DNA of 64,000 nucleotides from Hyalella azteca (lineage: Eukaryota; Arthropoda; Malacostraca; Amphipoda; Hyalellidae). Made by a program: the position numbers and the translations under genes. The notes under the pieces were generated by a model that had not been told where the DNA came from, did not search any database, and worked only from the letters and a program-made list of their open reading frames with translations. The stretch is from the NCBI RefSeq assembly GCF_000764305.2, contig NW_025942333.1, positions 124,001 to 188,000 on the forward strand. The letters run 5' to 3'. Each line of letters opens with the position of its first letter. The stretch's first letter is position 1. Below, piece after piece: positions 1 to 12,487 of this stretch.

Positions 1-835
1 CTGCGGTCTCCCCTTCCCACCTTTGTTCCCCTCGCTTGCCATCTTTACTCTACGTAATCTGGTGCAATAACCGAACGATACCGGAACACTTCAATACTTT
101 ACTTGATCTTTTGCAAGACGTTTAGGCAACGTATTATTAGATTAGTTAAAAATGTATGAACACCTTCGTTTTATTCAAATACTCGTTTCAAAATAGCTGT
201 ATCGTTAATTTTAGTATAGTTGACAAAATTATTTTCATAAAATAATTAAATAATTGTCGTGGTCTATCGTGGCATTAGCGCACCGTCTGAAATTTAAATT
301 CCATTCCATTCATATATTTGCACGAAGTTTAACGCAACCTCTAAATATTGTCAATCCCTGCAAGGCTGCAATGTGGTGCAGCTTTTTCTTCAATTCGCGG
401 AAATTTTCTGAATTTTCCGGAAGGATGCTTTTGATGAATTCGAACAGTGGTTAATAATTTTCGTATATATGATTCATAATCGAAACATCTATGTATAATA
501 ATAATACATTTGTAATTCTCATACCATTGAATAAGATTTACCACCAACAACTCAGGACCCACTCCTCTCAAGCACAAACATCCCTCACGTCTTCCCTCAG
601 ACCCAGCCGAGGGCACCGCCTGTTTGCGGTTACCGCGCTTGTTTGCGTCTCTCGTTGCCAGTAAAAGTCTTCGCGGTTGCGCCGTTCATCTCCCTAAATC
701 ACGCGCCCGATTGTCGAGGCGAGCATGCTAAGTGACTCCAACATAAGAAACGAGCTATAGTGTTTCTGCCACGAACACTTCAGCCAAAAATGAATCAAGC
801 GCTCAGAGTTGTTGCTGTTGCACGGCATTGAGAGA
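1..835. other. no gene recognised
   Basis: AT-rich, with a GC-richer stretch at about 545-720. Open frames at 254-454 and 341-616 look like chance. Confidence 0.4.
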
Positions 836-1215
836 GTGACAGACTAGGGCAGAGTGAAAAGTTTTCGCTTGCATTGAAGAGAGTGACAGATTCGGGCAGA
901 GTGAAGAATTTACGCTTGCATTGAGAGAGTGACAGACTATGGGCAGAGTGCAGAGTTTTTGCTTGCATTCAGACAGTGACAGACTCGGGCAGAGTGAAGA
1001 TTTTCACTTGCATAGAGACAGAAACAGACAGTGAAAAACTCACAAGAAGTGATGAGTTTTCGCTTGCATTGAAGAGAGTGACGGACTCGGGCAGAGTGAA
1101 GAGTTTACGCTTGCATCGAGACAGTGACAGACCGTGACATACTCACACAGAGTGAAGAGTTTTCGCTTGCGTTGAGACAGTGACAGGCTCGGGCAGAGTG
1201 AAGAGTTGTCGCTTT
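836..1215. repeat. 46-47-bp degenerate minisatellite, about 8 copies
   Basis: Recurring GTGACAGACTCGGGCAGAGTG followed by TTTTCGCTTGCATTGAGA, units at 836, 883, 929, 976, then degenerate. Confidence 0.88.
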
Positions 1216-2599
1216 ATAGTAAAACTATCAAAACCTCGAAACAATTTTCATAGCAGACGCACGTCACAGAAGGAGATACAAGTCAGACCGACATAAGTTT
1301 CTTAATGTTATAATCATTTGCTGATGACGAGAGACTCGTTCATATTAATTGTCAGGATTTTGTTCAAATAATTGTCATCTCTGCAATACTAATATTAGCA
1401 TCACATTTCAGCTTCACCAAGGCATTATAAAAAATGTTAATTAGACCATGCCATTTAACAATGAAAATATTTTTATGTCCACGAACGTATAAATGGATAT
1501 AAATTATTGAAGGCATCATTTATTTCAACCTTCATGCAGTTCCATCAATTTGATGGTAACATTCATTCATTTTCTATGGCAAAATTAGTGTAATTCTTGA
1601 CTGCATAGATTTTTTGCACACGTGCTTTTAAATTAAGCACTTTGAATATGACGGGAATATGTGAAAAAGTTCTAAACCATCAATTAGAGATTAACAATAA
1701 CAATTAAATTAAATTAATTAACTTAATACTCGATTGCGACCTCCATCTAATATGTGATTTTGAGATCGTTTTTTCCCCCTAAATTAAATGCCATACCGAT
1801 ATCTCACCGTAACTTCAACGCATGAGGGCCCAATTCAGTCTTAACTATTAAAATGAGTTGAATTACACTAAATTATCCAAATATATATAACGTAGGAATT
1901 TTAAGTGAAATTATTCCTCAATCAACACCAGTTCAAAAACCTATTAAAAATATTTCAAGCAAAAAAAAAGTTGTGGCTCAGCTGCTCAACCTCAGCCTGC
2001 ATGCGTCTCCAGACGGCGATGACGCGGCGATAGGACGGCGATGGCGCGGCGATAAGACGGCGGTAGCGCGATACATCACGTACGCTGTAACAGCGTTATC
2101 GCCACAGGGATAGAGTGGCGATCTCTTTATATCGCCGGGCTAATAAAGAAACCCTTACACGGCTGCTATAAAAACACAGCGATGAGTGGACCCTGCTTCC
2201 TTCTTTATTATAAATCAATGTCCATTTAAAGTTACGGACGGAACCGAGGCAAGGGGCACTGGCAAAAATTGGCCTTTGAGAGGCTTTTCAACTTCATAAA
2301 GATTTGGGCGGCTGAGACGCGGCTGAATTCACCGCTGACTTTTTGCGAATTTAAAAAGACCGATAAGTGATATTTTGTTTGGTTGTACATACGAGTAGGC
2401 CAGATGTACATATACGAGTAGGTCAAAAGATGTACGAGAAAAGAAGCCACTAAGACAGAAGTAGTTCTAGAATTGTAATAATTATTGTCAAACTGAAAAA
2501 TTATTGCAGCGCAGTAGCGGTGCACTACAGCAAAGCAACACCGGCGCAGTAATAGCGGCGCAGGAGCGCGCAGCACAGCAGCGCCTTAGCGGCTTGGAC
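1216..2599. other. no gene recognised; short GC-rich GACGGCGAT repeats
   Basis: AT-rich except 2010-2075, where GACGGCGATGACGCGGCGAT-like words repeat. A TATAAAAA at 2167-2174 could be a TATA box but has no supporting exon. Confidence 0.35.
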
Positions 2600-2673
2600 A
2601 GCGCAGTAGCAGCGCAGTAACAGCGCAGTAGCAGCGCAGTAGCAGCGCAGTAGCAGCGCAGTAACAGCGCAGT
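2600..2673. repeat. 11-bp minisatellite (GCGCAGTAGCA)
   Basis: About 6-7 tandem units; related GCGCAG words extend back to 2500. Confidence 0.85.
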
Positions 2674-3261
2674 GGAGCGCGTGCTCCCGACGCTAATTGG
2701 CAGGGCTGGGCCTGCGTCCCTCACATCGCAGCTTCTAAAAAATTCTTTCACGAGCAGGAAAATTCGCTGCCGCTAACCCGCGCCTCCGCAGTTCACGTCA
2801 AATCTTTTTGATCAACTCTGAATGAAATTCCTCGAATTATAAAATCATTTCTATTTTTACGTTTCATATTTCTAAAATATAGAACTAAAAAAGCTTTGGA
2901 GATGATGTTTAAATTCCAGTGGTCAGCAAATTTTCTAAATGAATTCCTTCAAAAGTTGAATTGTATTTCAATATACTTGAAAATTTACCAAATATTTGCA
3001 TCATCTATCACCTATTAGGATATATAACAAACAAATCCTAAAATTATTTTTTTTTATATGGCAAGTTTCTTCATGAGTATCCGTCCCTCGGACGCCCCGA
3101 TCGAGTTGTTCTCCCTGCGGGCCTTGTTACGCGGCTTGCTGCTGCCGCCGCAATCGATGCTAACGGCAACGCATTTTTATCCAAAAATACTTTAATTTTG
3201 AACATTTTACTAACTTTCTATTACAACGGTAATATTATTTATTACTTGCCCCTATAATGAT

Positions 3262-3530
3262 ATTTCATGTGGAATGTTTATGATAACATTATGCCACAGC
3301 GGCAATATTTTATAGACTTCGCGAAAATATTTCATGTGGAATGTTTTAGATACATTACGCCTCAACGGCAATATTTTTATTTGCTTCAACAAAAATATTC
3401 CAAGTGGAATGTTTTTGATAACTTTGCGCTTCAATGACAATATATATATATTTTTTTTTTCTTCACAAAAATATTTCATGTGGAATGTTTTTGACAACAT
3501 TACGCTTCAAAGGCAATATTTTTATTTGCC
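3262..3530. repeat. 67-76-bp tandem repeat, 4 copies
   Basis: Units start ATTTCATGTGGAATGTTT at 3262, 3329, 3397 and 3473, separated by CGGCAATATTTTTA-like sequence. Both strands show spurious open frames. Confidence 0.88.
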
Positions 3531-5886
3531 TGTACAAAATAAAAATCAGAAAACGTTTGATTCCGCTCATCTGATATGAGCGGAACATGTATTACATAAG
3601 CGTTATGCACTCAAATAACTTGGGTTTCTACCCGAATAATTTCCTTCCAATTAAGTACATTTTTCCCTCTCGGTAAATCTTCTAGGAAGACAATCTCAAG
3701 GCGTCAGCACATGAAACAATAAAGCTTTCAGATCTAAAACCAGAAAGTAATTATTATTATTATTAGCAAGTAAAAACCAGAAAGTAATTATTCTCAGACT
3801 TCCATATATTAAATAATAAACTGAATAAATCTCTTTGATGCAAGTATGCCATAATTATTATCTCAGACTTCCATATTAGTAAATAATAAACTTTATAAGT
3901 CTTATTATCGCAAGCATACCAGTAAAAGAAATAAACGTCTTAAAACAAAGTCAGTCCTGCGCATTCCTTGGCATTGCGGATGCGCAGGCCGCATTTCGTG
4001 GGAAACTCTGACGGCCTCGGAAATAATTAAGGCGATAAAGGCGGCGTAATGGTGAGCCGCTGACGCTGTTTTAGGCAGAGTCGCGGCCCTAGGGACATGG
4101 CGACTCGTGCCCTCACGCTCACAAAAATTGGTAGGTCATATTGTCCAAACACTTTCTGCATGTAGCTCTGATGCATCCTTTCCCTGAGCAAAGCTGAGGG
4201 TTAGGTTGACCAAAACAAAGGAAATAAAGTGCATTGCTAATTGGACAAGAGTCTTTGAATTTTCCGCAATGCAGCAACTTTTGGGAGTCACTCGATCGGT
4301 GCGAGGGCAGCGCGCGTCAAGACAAACATGAGGGTAAAACTATATTCTATATATTCTATTCTATTGTGGTGGCACAATATAACGTGAATAATGATAGGCA
4401 GATTTATATAATGATTGGTTATGTGCAATAGTTATATATAGTGTCGCAAAGGTGAGTATAAATAATGTACAGGGTCGCGGTATGGTCCAATAATTAAAAA
4501 TGAATATTCTATTTATTTTTCATCTTGGATATACCATGTTAGCTATGATGTTAAATTCTTGAGGGTTAGAATATAGGGCAAAGAATATGGTTAAAGTAAT
4601 TATGTTATTGAAATAATTACAAAATCCCATGAATATCCGTAAAACCTATTTGCCCATATTATAGTCTCATATTTTATATAGGTACATAGCTGATGCTAAA
4701 AACAGCACAAAAGACGAATAATATAATAAGTAAATAAGTTTCAAGTTTATTTGAATTATTTGCAGCAAATTCATCATAATATAGTGAAATTCAGAGGCGA
4801 TAAACTTGCCTCTCTTATGTATATGCATGATGATTATTCTGGAAATAATCTTGATAATGCTCCATCAGTTGTCGTGGGCAGTTATTCACTGACGACCCGA
4901 AAGCTGCTTCAAACAATTAATAATTAACCGTAAATATCATACTTTTGAATGCTGTGATCAGAAATTCTGATTTACTATATGCTACATTGGAAGCCTCTAA
5001 TCTTAAGCAACAGATAGACTTATGAAGTTATTTACTGAAATTTATTCACTGAAAATTTCAATTAAGAATGAAAATTATACACTACTTTTCGCTCGTTACC
5101 AACTGAATTTCTGTATCCAAATATTGGTCATTTGTTTCTCACGTCATGAAGTATGTATTCACGTAACCCTACACACACACCACCGTAAGCCAGCAGCGTG
5201 AGCAATCTAAGCCAGTGTAGAGAATGACATCTCGCTAAGCCAGTCCAGCCAGAAGAAGGGCAGACTCAAACTTGCACACACATTTTTTCACCAACCATCC
5301 ATGACAAATTACTCTCGCAATGATGATGCAGTTCATAGTCCCTTTACAAAGAGTTACATGCGCTTTCGTGACGACAATAAACACATTTTTAATTCTAGCT
5401 ACCGCAAATTATTGTGCATTTCAAGTTGAGGTGACAGAGACTGCAAAATTGATGATATATCGGTGTCAATAGTTGCACATTATTTCGTATGTCAATGCAA
5501 CCTAATAAGTGTATGTCCACTTCTTGACGATGAAAATTTTGAATTGTGTTGTAGTTGAATATATCGATAATTTCGTGTATTGAACTCGATACTAATTTCT
5601 TGCGTCATTACAAGCTCGTTTAAAAGTTTCGTGACAGCAATTAAGGAATTGGATGATGTAAACTCTTATGGTAAAATTGACAACCTGATTCACGTTACTA
5701 TTATCTTGACTAACGAACTAGAGTATTTCATACAGACACAGACACACTCCGTATCTTCTCCGATATCACACGGTGCTCCGTAACTCACGTGCTGTAAACA
5801 ATACAGCGGGCTCCCAGCCCTGTCGTAGCGCCAGTGATTAGCTTCGTTACTGTCAGCAGCATTGTGCGGCGTAGACGCGGAACAGT
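3531..5886. other. no gene recognised
   Basis: AT-rich. A GC-richer stretch at 3950-4110 contains no coding pattern I recognise. Near-duplicate of CAGAAAGTAATTATT with CTCAGACTTCCATATTA at 3745-3880. Confidence 0.35.
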
Positions 5887-5903
5887 GCAGCGCCCTCTGG
5901 TGG
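5887..5903 (-). promoter_or_regulatory. CTCF-like binding motif
   Basis: On the - strand CCACCAGAGGGCGCTGC, an almost exact match to the animal CTCF consensus core CCASYAGRKGGCRS. CTCF marks insulators and chromatin boundaries. Lies in a GC-rich island (5780-5930). Confidence 0.5.
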
Positions 5904-5991
5904 AGGTTGCGGCAGCGTCCAACTCGAGTACTATTGGAACAGTTGTCTGGAGAATTGGCTAATTTCACGTATGCTCGTCCCAAATGTCTGA

Positions 5992-5999
5992 TATATAAG
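5992..5999 (+). promoter_or_regulatory. candidate TATA box
   Basis: TATATAAG about 90 bases after the CTCF-like motif, with ATTGG at 5932-5936 upstream. TCATCAG|GTGTTT at about 6029 could be a donor of a short non-coding exon. Weak, motif-only evidence. Confidence 0.2.
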
Positions 6000-6761
6000 C
6001 TTAGTGCTCATTGGGCTGTCTTCGCTCATCAGGTGTTTATGTTCTAATTACAAGCTCGACGAATTTTCGGCGCGGGCTTCAGAGTAGGAATCTAAGTTAC
6101 ACAAAAATATTTATTGATGCAATTATTTTTCATGCAAATTATCACAGAGGCGATTATTTTAAATTAAAGCACTCATCCAGATTACATTAAGATTGCGTGC
6201 TGAGGAGCTCGAGATTTGGTGAATGGATGTCCGTATTTTTCAAAAAATCAGTTTATAAAAAAAATTTTTTTGGTACATTTGCACCTGAGTGTAGCTGACA
6301 GACCGAGCCAGGCGGTTTCATGAGAGGCTTTTTCAAATGAAGGAAGCTCATCAAGAAATCCATCATTCCTGAGAAGAAATTCCATTGGGAAAACTGTATT
6401 TATGTGACGAAAGTTCAGACAACGAAATTTAAACAAGGTGTTTCAATTTCTAATATTATGTCAAGCAACCTGAAACACGTGAGTCTATGTGAGACGCTAT
6501 AGTCATACAATTAAGCATTTATCCATTACCCGATGTCTCATTCAATGAAAAGAAAACTTCAATATGAGTGAGATAATCAACGTATCCTGGAATAGCCTGT
6601 CTAATACGCATTAATTTGAATCGATATACATATTCTATTTCTTTAAACTGGAATTCACCTTCATTGTACGCACATTTTATGCATTCAAACAAACAATTTC
6701 CACGAAAATCTCAGCATCGTATTTCATTTTGAATCCAGCATTGAATTGAAGTCCTCAAGCC

Positions 6762-6851
6762 CACGTGGCCGCCGTGCAGCGCGTGGTTCTACTCACGTGC
6801 AGACACGTGCACTCACCGCTCACGTACCTTGTTAGAAGAGAGTCGCACGTG
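6762..6851. promoter_or_regulatory. cluster of four CACGTG E-boxes
   Basis: CACGTG at 6762-6767, 6794-6799, 6804-6809 and 6846-6851. This palindromic core binds bHLH proteins of the Myc/Max, USF and MITF type. Confidence 0.4.
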
Positions 6852-8060
6852 CCCCAATCTCCTTATGTCTCTCTCTCCTTGTTCTTCTCCACGCCGGCGT
6901 CAAATTATCAGAGCAAAAGTTGTTCCCGGTTTTGTATTGCAGTCAGTCCCATGAAATAAAGAATAGGCGCTTTTGTTTAGCTTGGATGGGCGATGAACAG
7001 GCTAACTAAAGTAGTTTAGTCAATTCAGTATTGCATTAAAAACGTAAATAAAGAAAACTGTTTATCAAAGACAGCAAACGTTCTAAATAGATGATTGCGA
7101 GTAGTGTGAACTATAATAATCTGCATGGATTTATGGTTGAATATTCTTACTCTAAACCAAGTCAATAATCTCTCCTTTTAATTTATTTAGCAGGGAATGT
7201 TTACACGACTAACTTCAAGTCTTTTTCATTCTGTGTTTTAGCTTCCAAATGAAATACACGAAGGAGGCGTGCATATCTACTCAACTCTTTGTCCGCAATT
7301 TGTAGTTTACGCGGAAACAAGAGCTACGAGTCCGATTGTTTACTGAACACAAGGAGGCTCTTCACGAGTTGTTCTCACCGCCCACGGGGGAAACTAAACA
7401 ATTGCTTCTATTGTAAACAAACGCTCTCTCCAGCGCTTCTCTCTGGAGTGCTCTACACTTGGCGCACTATTTGCGCCTCACTTCTTGCGGTTATTAACTC
7501 AAAGCCGAATTTTAGTTCACGCAAATCTGAAGTTTGGGTCGTGCTAAATATTTTGTCGATTCTCTGGAGCGAGGGTCCTGCATTCGTGGGAAATTTACCA
7601 TTTTACCATGAATTACAGACTTCCTAAATTTTGCACGGAGTTGGTGCGATTTTTTTTTTTATATTTTCTTGCTGAATTACTCTAAACATCGCTGAAGTTA
7701 ACCCCAAAAATTATTCGATATTAGAGCTCCATTAGAGTTACGTTATTAAAACTTCAACCTTATTCGACACAATTCCTTCCTTTGTTAGGTGACCATATTT
7801 CTGTGTACGCGGAATATCATAGTCACGTCAAGGCACTTCATATTCTTCCCGATCACACATACCCCGTAGCCAAGCTCACGCACCGACACTTGTTAGTATA
7901 ATGCACGCACGCAAGTTCGTTACTTGGAGCTGTCAGGGAGTTTTTGTGAAGAGTCGCGTCATTTGTTCCGACACCATCCATCATAGCGAGCTGGTCCACC
8001 TATGGCTGCTGCGACCGAACCACTTCTGCTAACGCTAACTAACTCGTGTGACGTTATGTG
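6852..8060. other. no gene recognised
   Basis: Contains a moderately GC-rich open stretch (7289-7627) with no recognisable product and forkhead-like TGTTTAC/GTAAACA words near 7338 and 7410. Confidence 0.3.
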
Positions 8061-8084
8061 TGCCTTTATTCTTCCTACCTCTCT

Positions 8085-8290
8085 TGCCCCTTCCCATTTT
8101 TAAATCTTCCTCATTGGTTTCTACTTATTTGATTACTTGTTTCGTTTCTTGGTTTGATTTTTCCTCATCCTTGTCTTTGTTCTTCCTACTTCTCTCGCCC
8201 CTTCCCATTTTTCTTGCTTCCTCCTTGGTTTCTACTTATTTAATTCTCTTCGTCGCTTCTTGGTTTGATTTTTCTCGTCCTTCTTCCCTC
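8085..8290. repeat. imperfect direct repeat, two copies of about 110 bp
   Basis: CCCCTTCCCATTTTT, TGGTTTCTACTTATTTAATT and CTTGGTTTGATTTTTC recur in the same order; pyrimidine-rich. The open frame over it is repeat-driven. Confidence 0.75.
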
Positions 8291-8329
8291 ATTGCCTTCT
8301 CCCTGTCTTTTTCATTCATTTATTAGGTC

Positions 8330-10325
8330 TCATATTGTAAATAATTGTATCCTATGCATTCTATCTATCTCACCGTTCTTTTTACATTATACATTCATTT
8401 TACTTTTCCATAAAAAATACACTTTTTCATACAATTAACCTTCCTTCGTATCCATTGCTTTCTTCCTACTCGTCTCTACCTCTTCGTTCCTTATCCATCA
8501 TTCTCCTTCATTTCTTTAACGTCTCGCTTCGACATAATTGTTGCCAAAATTTTATGAAGATCGTGATATCTGGTACGAAGAATTTCGGGAGCACGTTACT
8601 TATTGGTCGATGGAGTCAATAAATAGTTTATAAGTGGGTAATGAATTTCTTTTATAAATCCTGCAGCCTTCTTCGATTTCTTTCTCATCACTTGTTCATT
8701 CTCGTCATCTCCCTCATCCTAAACATATAACTCAGCCTGAGAAACTAAGTGACAAGCTATGGCGGTGTATATACAGTGTCTAGGTTAGGTTTACTACACG
8801 GGAAAAATGTCTAGGAACATTTGAGGACATAACAGCTCTAAGATGAAACAATAGCTGAAATTAAACAAAACTATGCAAAATTAATTTTGAATAAGGACTC
8901 GTGCTGTTATTATTCTTTAAATTAGAGCACGTACCAATCCGCAGTCACTTAGCCTTTTGTACGTAAATTTCATGAGGAACAGACACCGCAAGTACGACGC
9001 AATCACTTAGCATGCGGCAATTTCGATATTATCAGTCACGGCGCTAATCGATAACCCAGGTTAGGAACTATCATCTTTCGAGAGCTTTCATGAAAATTAT
9101 TCCCTAAATCATTAAGAGTTAATAAATTCATCGTAGATATTATAAGTCAGTTATTCATATTGCGAATATTGCGAGATTAACCATACAGCGAATGCACCAG
9201 GAAGCACGAGTATTTATACAGCGCGTGTATTCATACAACAAGCGTATTCATAATTCGAGTGCATTCATACAGCGCATGTATCTACACAGTCGTGTTAGAA
9301 TAAAGCTTGCCTTTATAGCTTCAGAAAACCTACTTGTGTCATGGAAAGTATATAAGAGCATAGTGCTTGTCCTGATCAAGTGTAAAGCAAATGCAACTTT
9401 ATTTATCCGTTGCACATTAAACATGCTCCAAAATCTAAAATAGCATAATTAAAATTATATGAAAAATAAAACACTCATTTTATGCTTTCAGTAAACTTTT
9501 GTTGAGGTTTTGTAAGCGAGTGTTTCGAAGTTCTCAGTCTATATTTTCTAATACAAATTTTTAACAAATTCTCTGCTGATACCGAGTATAAGAGTGACTC
9601 TCAAACGCCCTTCTTTAATTGTGCTCTATGAAAATAGCTCAGAAAATACGCATTTTCTGTCATAAATCCCAGGATCACCAAAATAGATGAGAGCTTCGTA
9701 TTCAATTCCTTCCGTAGAAAAATTTACTTGAATTATATATTAAAACAAAAAGAGAGTAAGCGTTTAAACTATTGGATAAAATTCATCATGATCCGTCTAT
9801 ATATTAAATAATGTAATATACAAAATCAGGTTGTTAAAATGAGTTCTATGCTCACAGTGATTATTATTAGGAGATTATTATTAGGAAGAATTAGTTATTC
9901 AACATGGTATATATATAAATAAGATATAAAATATAAATAAATATGGTATAAAATATAAATGGTTTAAAAATAAAATATATTCAACATGGTATAAATTACT
10001 GGTATAAATTACTCAGATGTTTTAAGATTGCCAAACGATGTTGCATGGCTTTAACAAGCCAGTTTCCTGCCTGTCTTCCCCTCGGATGTGCCCTCACTTG
10101 CCTTTAAATCTTCCCTCGGAACGCTCCCCTCGGTCTCTTCCCTCGCACGCTGCCTTGAACGTCATTAGAACAATGCTCGAAGCTTAAAAGTAAATGGATC
10201 AAATATGTTATAATAAAAAACTCGCAGTTACATGTGAGCTCCAGCTAAACAAACACGTTACGTACGTAATGATTCCAGGCAATTGAATATGAAAAGCTTT
10301 TTTGTTAATTCTTTAGGGTTAGAGA
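8330..10325. other. no gene recognised; short repeat at 9195-9290
   Basis: AT-rich. At 9195-9290 degenerate 16-18-base units around GCATTCATACAGCGC repeat about five times. Near 9900-10020 AT-rich words (TATAAATAAATATGG) repeat. Confidence 0.4.
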
Positions 10326-10549
10326 TTATTATTTATTAAATAATAATCTCTTTGGTTTAATAATATTGAACCAAATACAGATAATTTATTCGCATATTAT
10401 TCCTCAAAAACAAAATAATAGACTTTATAGCGTAAACGGTTCATTCATCAGCAATGAATGAATCGTTTAAGCTATAAAGTTTATTATTTCGTTTCTGAGG
10501 AATTATATGCGAATAAATTACCAGCATTTGGTTTAATAAATAATAATTT
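10326..10549. mobile_element. foldback palindrome, likely MITE
   Basis: About 105-base arms around a centre near 10445-10450 (ATTCATCAGCAATGAAT). Left-arm words CCAAATACAG, AATTTATTCGCATA and CTTTATAGC return inverted on the right. Small indels between arms. No coding capacity. Confidence 0.7.
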
Positions 10550-10810
10550 TTGAATTTAGATTTCTTGTTTTTTTCAAAATTAATTTCTAGTTTGTCAAAA
10601 ACTTTGAACACTCAAATTAATGTAATTTTCTATGTTCGTCAATTTTTACGAATTTTTCATGCGAGTTGACGGAATCCTAATAATTTTTCATGATAGTTAT
10701 TCATAGTTACTTTTCTTTTTGTATTACTTAAGATCATTTGGATAATGAGTGAACTGACGCTTTAAAAAGTTTCGCGTACGTATGGTACCCGCTTGACTAT
10801 CGTGACTATT

Positions 10811-10912
10811 TAATGTAAACGATTGTTTATATTATATATTTAATGTGAACGATTGTTTATATTATATATTTAATGTGAACGATTGTTTATATTATCAATT
10901 TAATGTGAACGA
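10811..10912. repeat. 30-bp tandem repeat, 4 copies
   Basis: Units start at 10811, 10841, 10871 and 10901; each holds TAATGTGAACGATTGTTTAT. Confidence 0.9.
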
Positions 10913-11055
10913 TTCCTTCTGGCCTCTCACAAGATTGTCGAGATCGCCCCACAGCTCAGAGCTCTCCGCTTCCCTCTCTTTCTGTTCGCCCTCTTTTTCT
11001 CTCCCTCAGTTAGAAGCGCAGACTCTTCTCTAATTGACTCTCGCCTGCTTGGTCT

Positions 11056-11155
11056 CTTCCTTCTCTCCTCCTTCTCTCCTCCTTCTCTCCTCCTTCTCTC
11101 CTCCTTCTCTCCTCCTTCTCTCTTTCTTCTCTCTTCCTTCTCTTCTCTCCTCCTG
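11056..11155. repeat. CT-rich 11-bp microsatellite-like array
   Basis: CTTCTCTCCTC repeated about 6 times, then degenerate CT-rich sequence. Confidence 0.88.
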
Positions 11156-11427
11156 CCTTCCTATCAGGGACTCTTTAATCACTTAGTTAATAGTTTCTCT
11201 TTTCTGTCTCTGATATTGCGTTTAATTATTCACCTACGCTCCAAGTAAATACCTTTTCAAACTCACAATAAAGTTCTATTTATTTTTGCCATTCATTATC
11301 ATCGCTATAACACATTCTTATATTCTACTATCAACCTCCCCATTAAAAAAATGATTATCTTCTTATCCAGCCTTAGAACTTTTACTCTACTTTCTTCACA
11401 ATTTCTGCCTCACTCCCTCAGCCCTCN

Positions 11428-12145
11428 CGCCTTTTTTCCATTCGTTCGTAAAAAACTCATTTGGTTTTAAAATTAAACCGCATAATAAACAAGCATACTT
11501 CGGCAACTTCACGTCCAACTTGAATATCATTGTCAAAAGTAAAGCTAACTTTTCTAAAGCTGACACTGACTTAGTCCAATAACAGTAAATAGAAATATGT
11601 ATTCATTCTAAAGAAATTTTGTCTAACTTATTTTTCACACTAATGTTAATGTTTGCATCATTATAGTTCACTATAATAATATAGTGAACTAATGATATAT
11701 CAGACTTATGATATAAGAACCAAGACACGTGCTACGACTGACAGTGTCTCCTCTGCCTGCCCTGGACAGAATGTTCGGGTGTGGCCGGTGCGGCAGGTGC
11801 GGACTGGACATCGGTCCTCAGGAGCTGGTGATGCGGGCCCGGGAACACGTCTACCACCTCAACTGCTTCATCTGCGCCTTCTGCCATACACAGCTGCATA
11901 AAGGCGCGTGTGGGGTATTGAAGGCGTGTTTAGTGATGTGTGTGGTGGTGTTTAGTAGTCTGTGTGATTGATTAGAAGTGTTTGGAGGCATATAGAAGTA
12001 TACCTGATAGCGTATAAGTGCGTGTTTGGCAGCGCATCGAAAGAGCGTATAGCGTCTGGAAACGTATAACAGGTGCCTTGTAGCGAAGTGGTCTTGTGGC
12101 ATAATATTGAGTAAAAAAGAGGCGTAAACAAATACGTATCTGGAC
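11428..12145 (+). repeat. duplicated block A, copy 1
   Basis: Matches 15622-16345 at an offset of 4194. From 11428 to about 11910 the two are identical apart from one base; after the exon they diverge by substitutions and small indels. Begins immediately after a single N at 11427. Confidence 0.9.
11770..11903 (+). CDS. ap: duplicate copy of the LIM2-start exon of the apterous gene
   Basis: 134-nt exon preceded by an AG acceptor (11768-11769). It encodes the same 44 residues as the exon at 15964-16097 with one silent difference (T at 11887, C at 16081; both His). Residues include CGRC, ELVMRAR, VYHLNCF and CAFC, the first half of a LIM zinc-binding domain. Both copies end in the same phase and could each splice to 16837. 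Using both in one transcript would shift the frame, since 134 is not a multiple of three. No exon equivalent to 16837-16932 follows it before the second copy. It may be a real alternative exon, a decaying duplicate or an assembled alternative haplotype. Confidence 0.6.
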
Positions 12146-12487
12146 GTGCAAACTACATTAGTATAATAGACTCTTCAAACCGTTGTGCTGGCCGCCCGTC
12201 GATGACTCTTCAGTCCTAAAAGCGCGCAACGGAACCATGTAATCACGTATTTTCCTTGTCTCGTCCGGCCAATGCACGAATCCTGCTATCAACATTCGAA
12301 TTCTAATCAAAGTTCTATGATCATGATCATCATTTAACATATGACGATGATAAGACACTCATGGTCACTATAGAAATCAAGAAGTGCACTAAACATCTTC
12401 GTTTATAAGAAAACATAACAAGGCGATAATAAAACATTCATGGTCACTATAGAAATCTAAATCTGCAGTCTGCACTAAACATGATGT
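12146..12487 (+). repeat. duplicated block B, copy 1
   Basis: Matches 21157-21580 (begins GTGCAAACTACATTAG in both). Contains short internal repeats around CATGGTCACTATAGAAATC. Confidence 0.88.
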
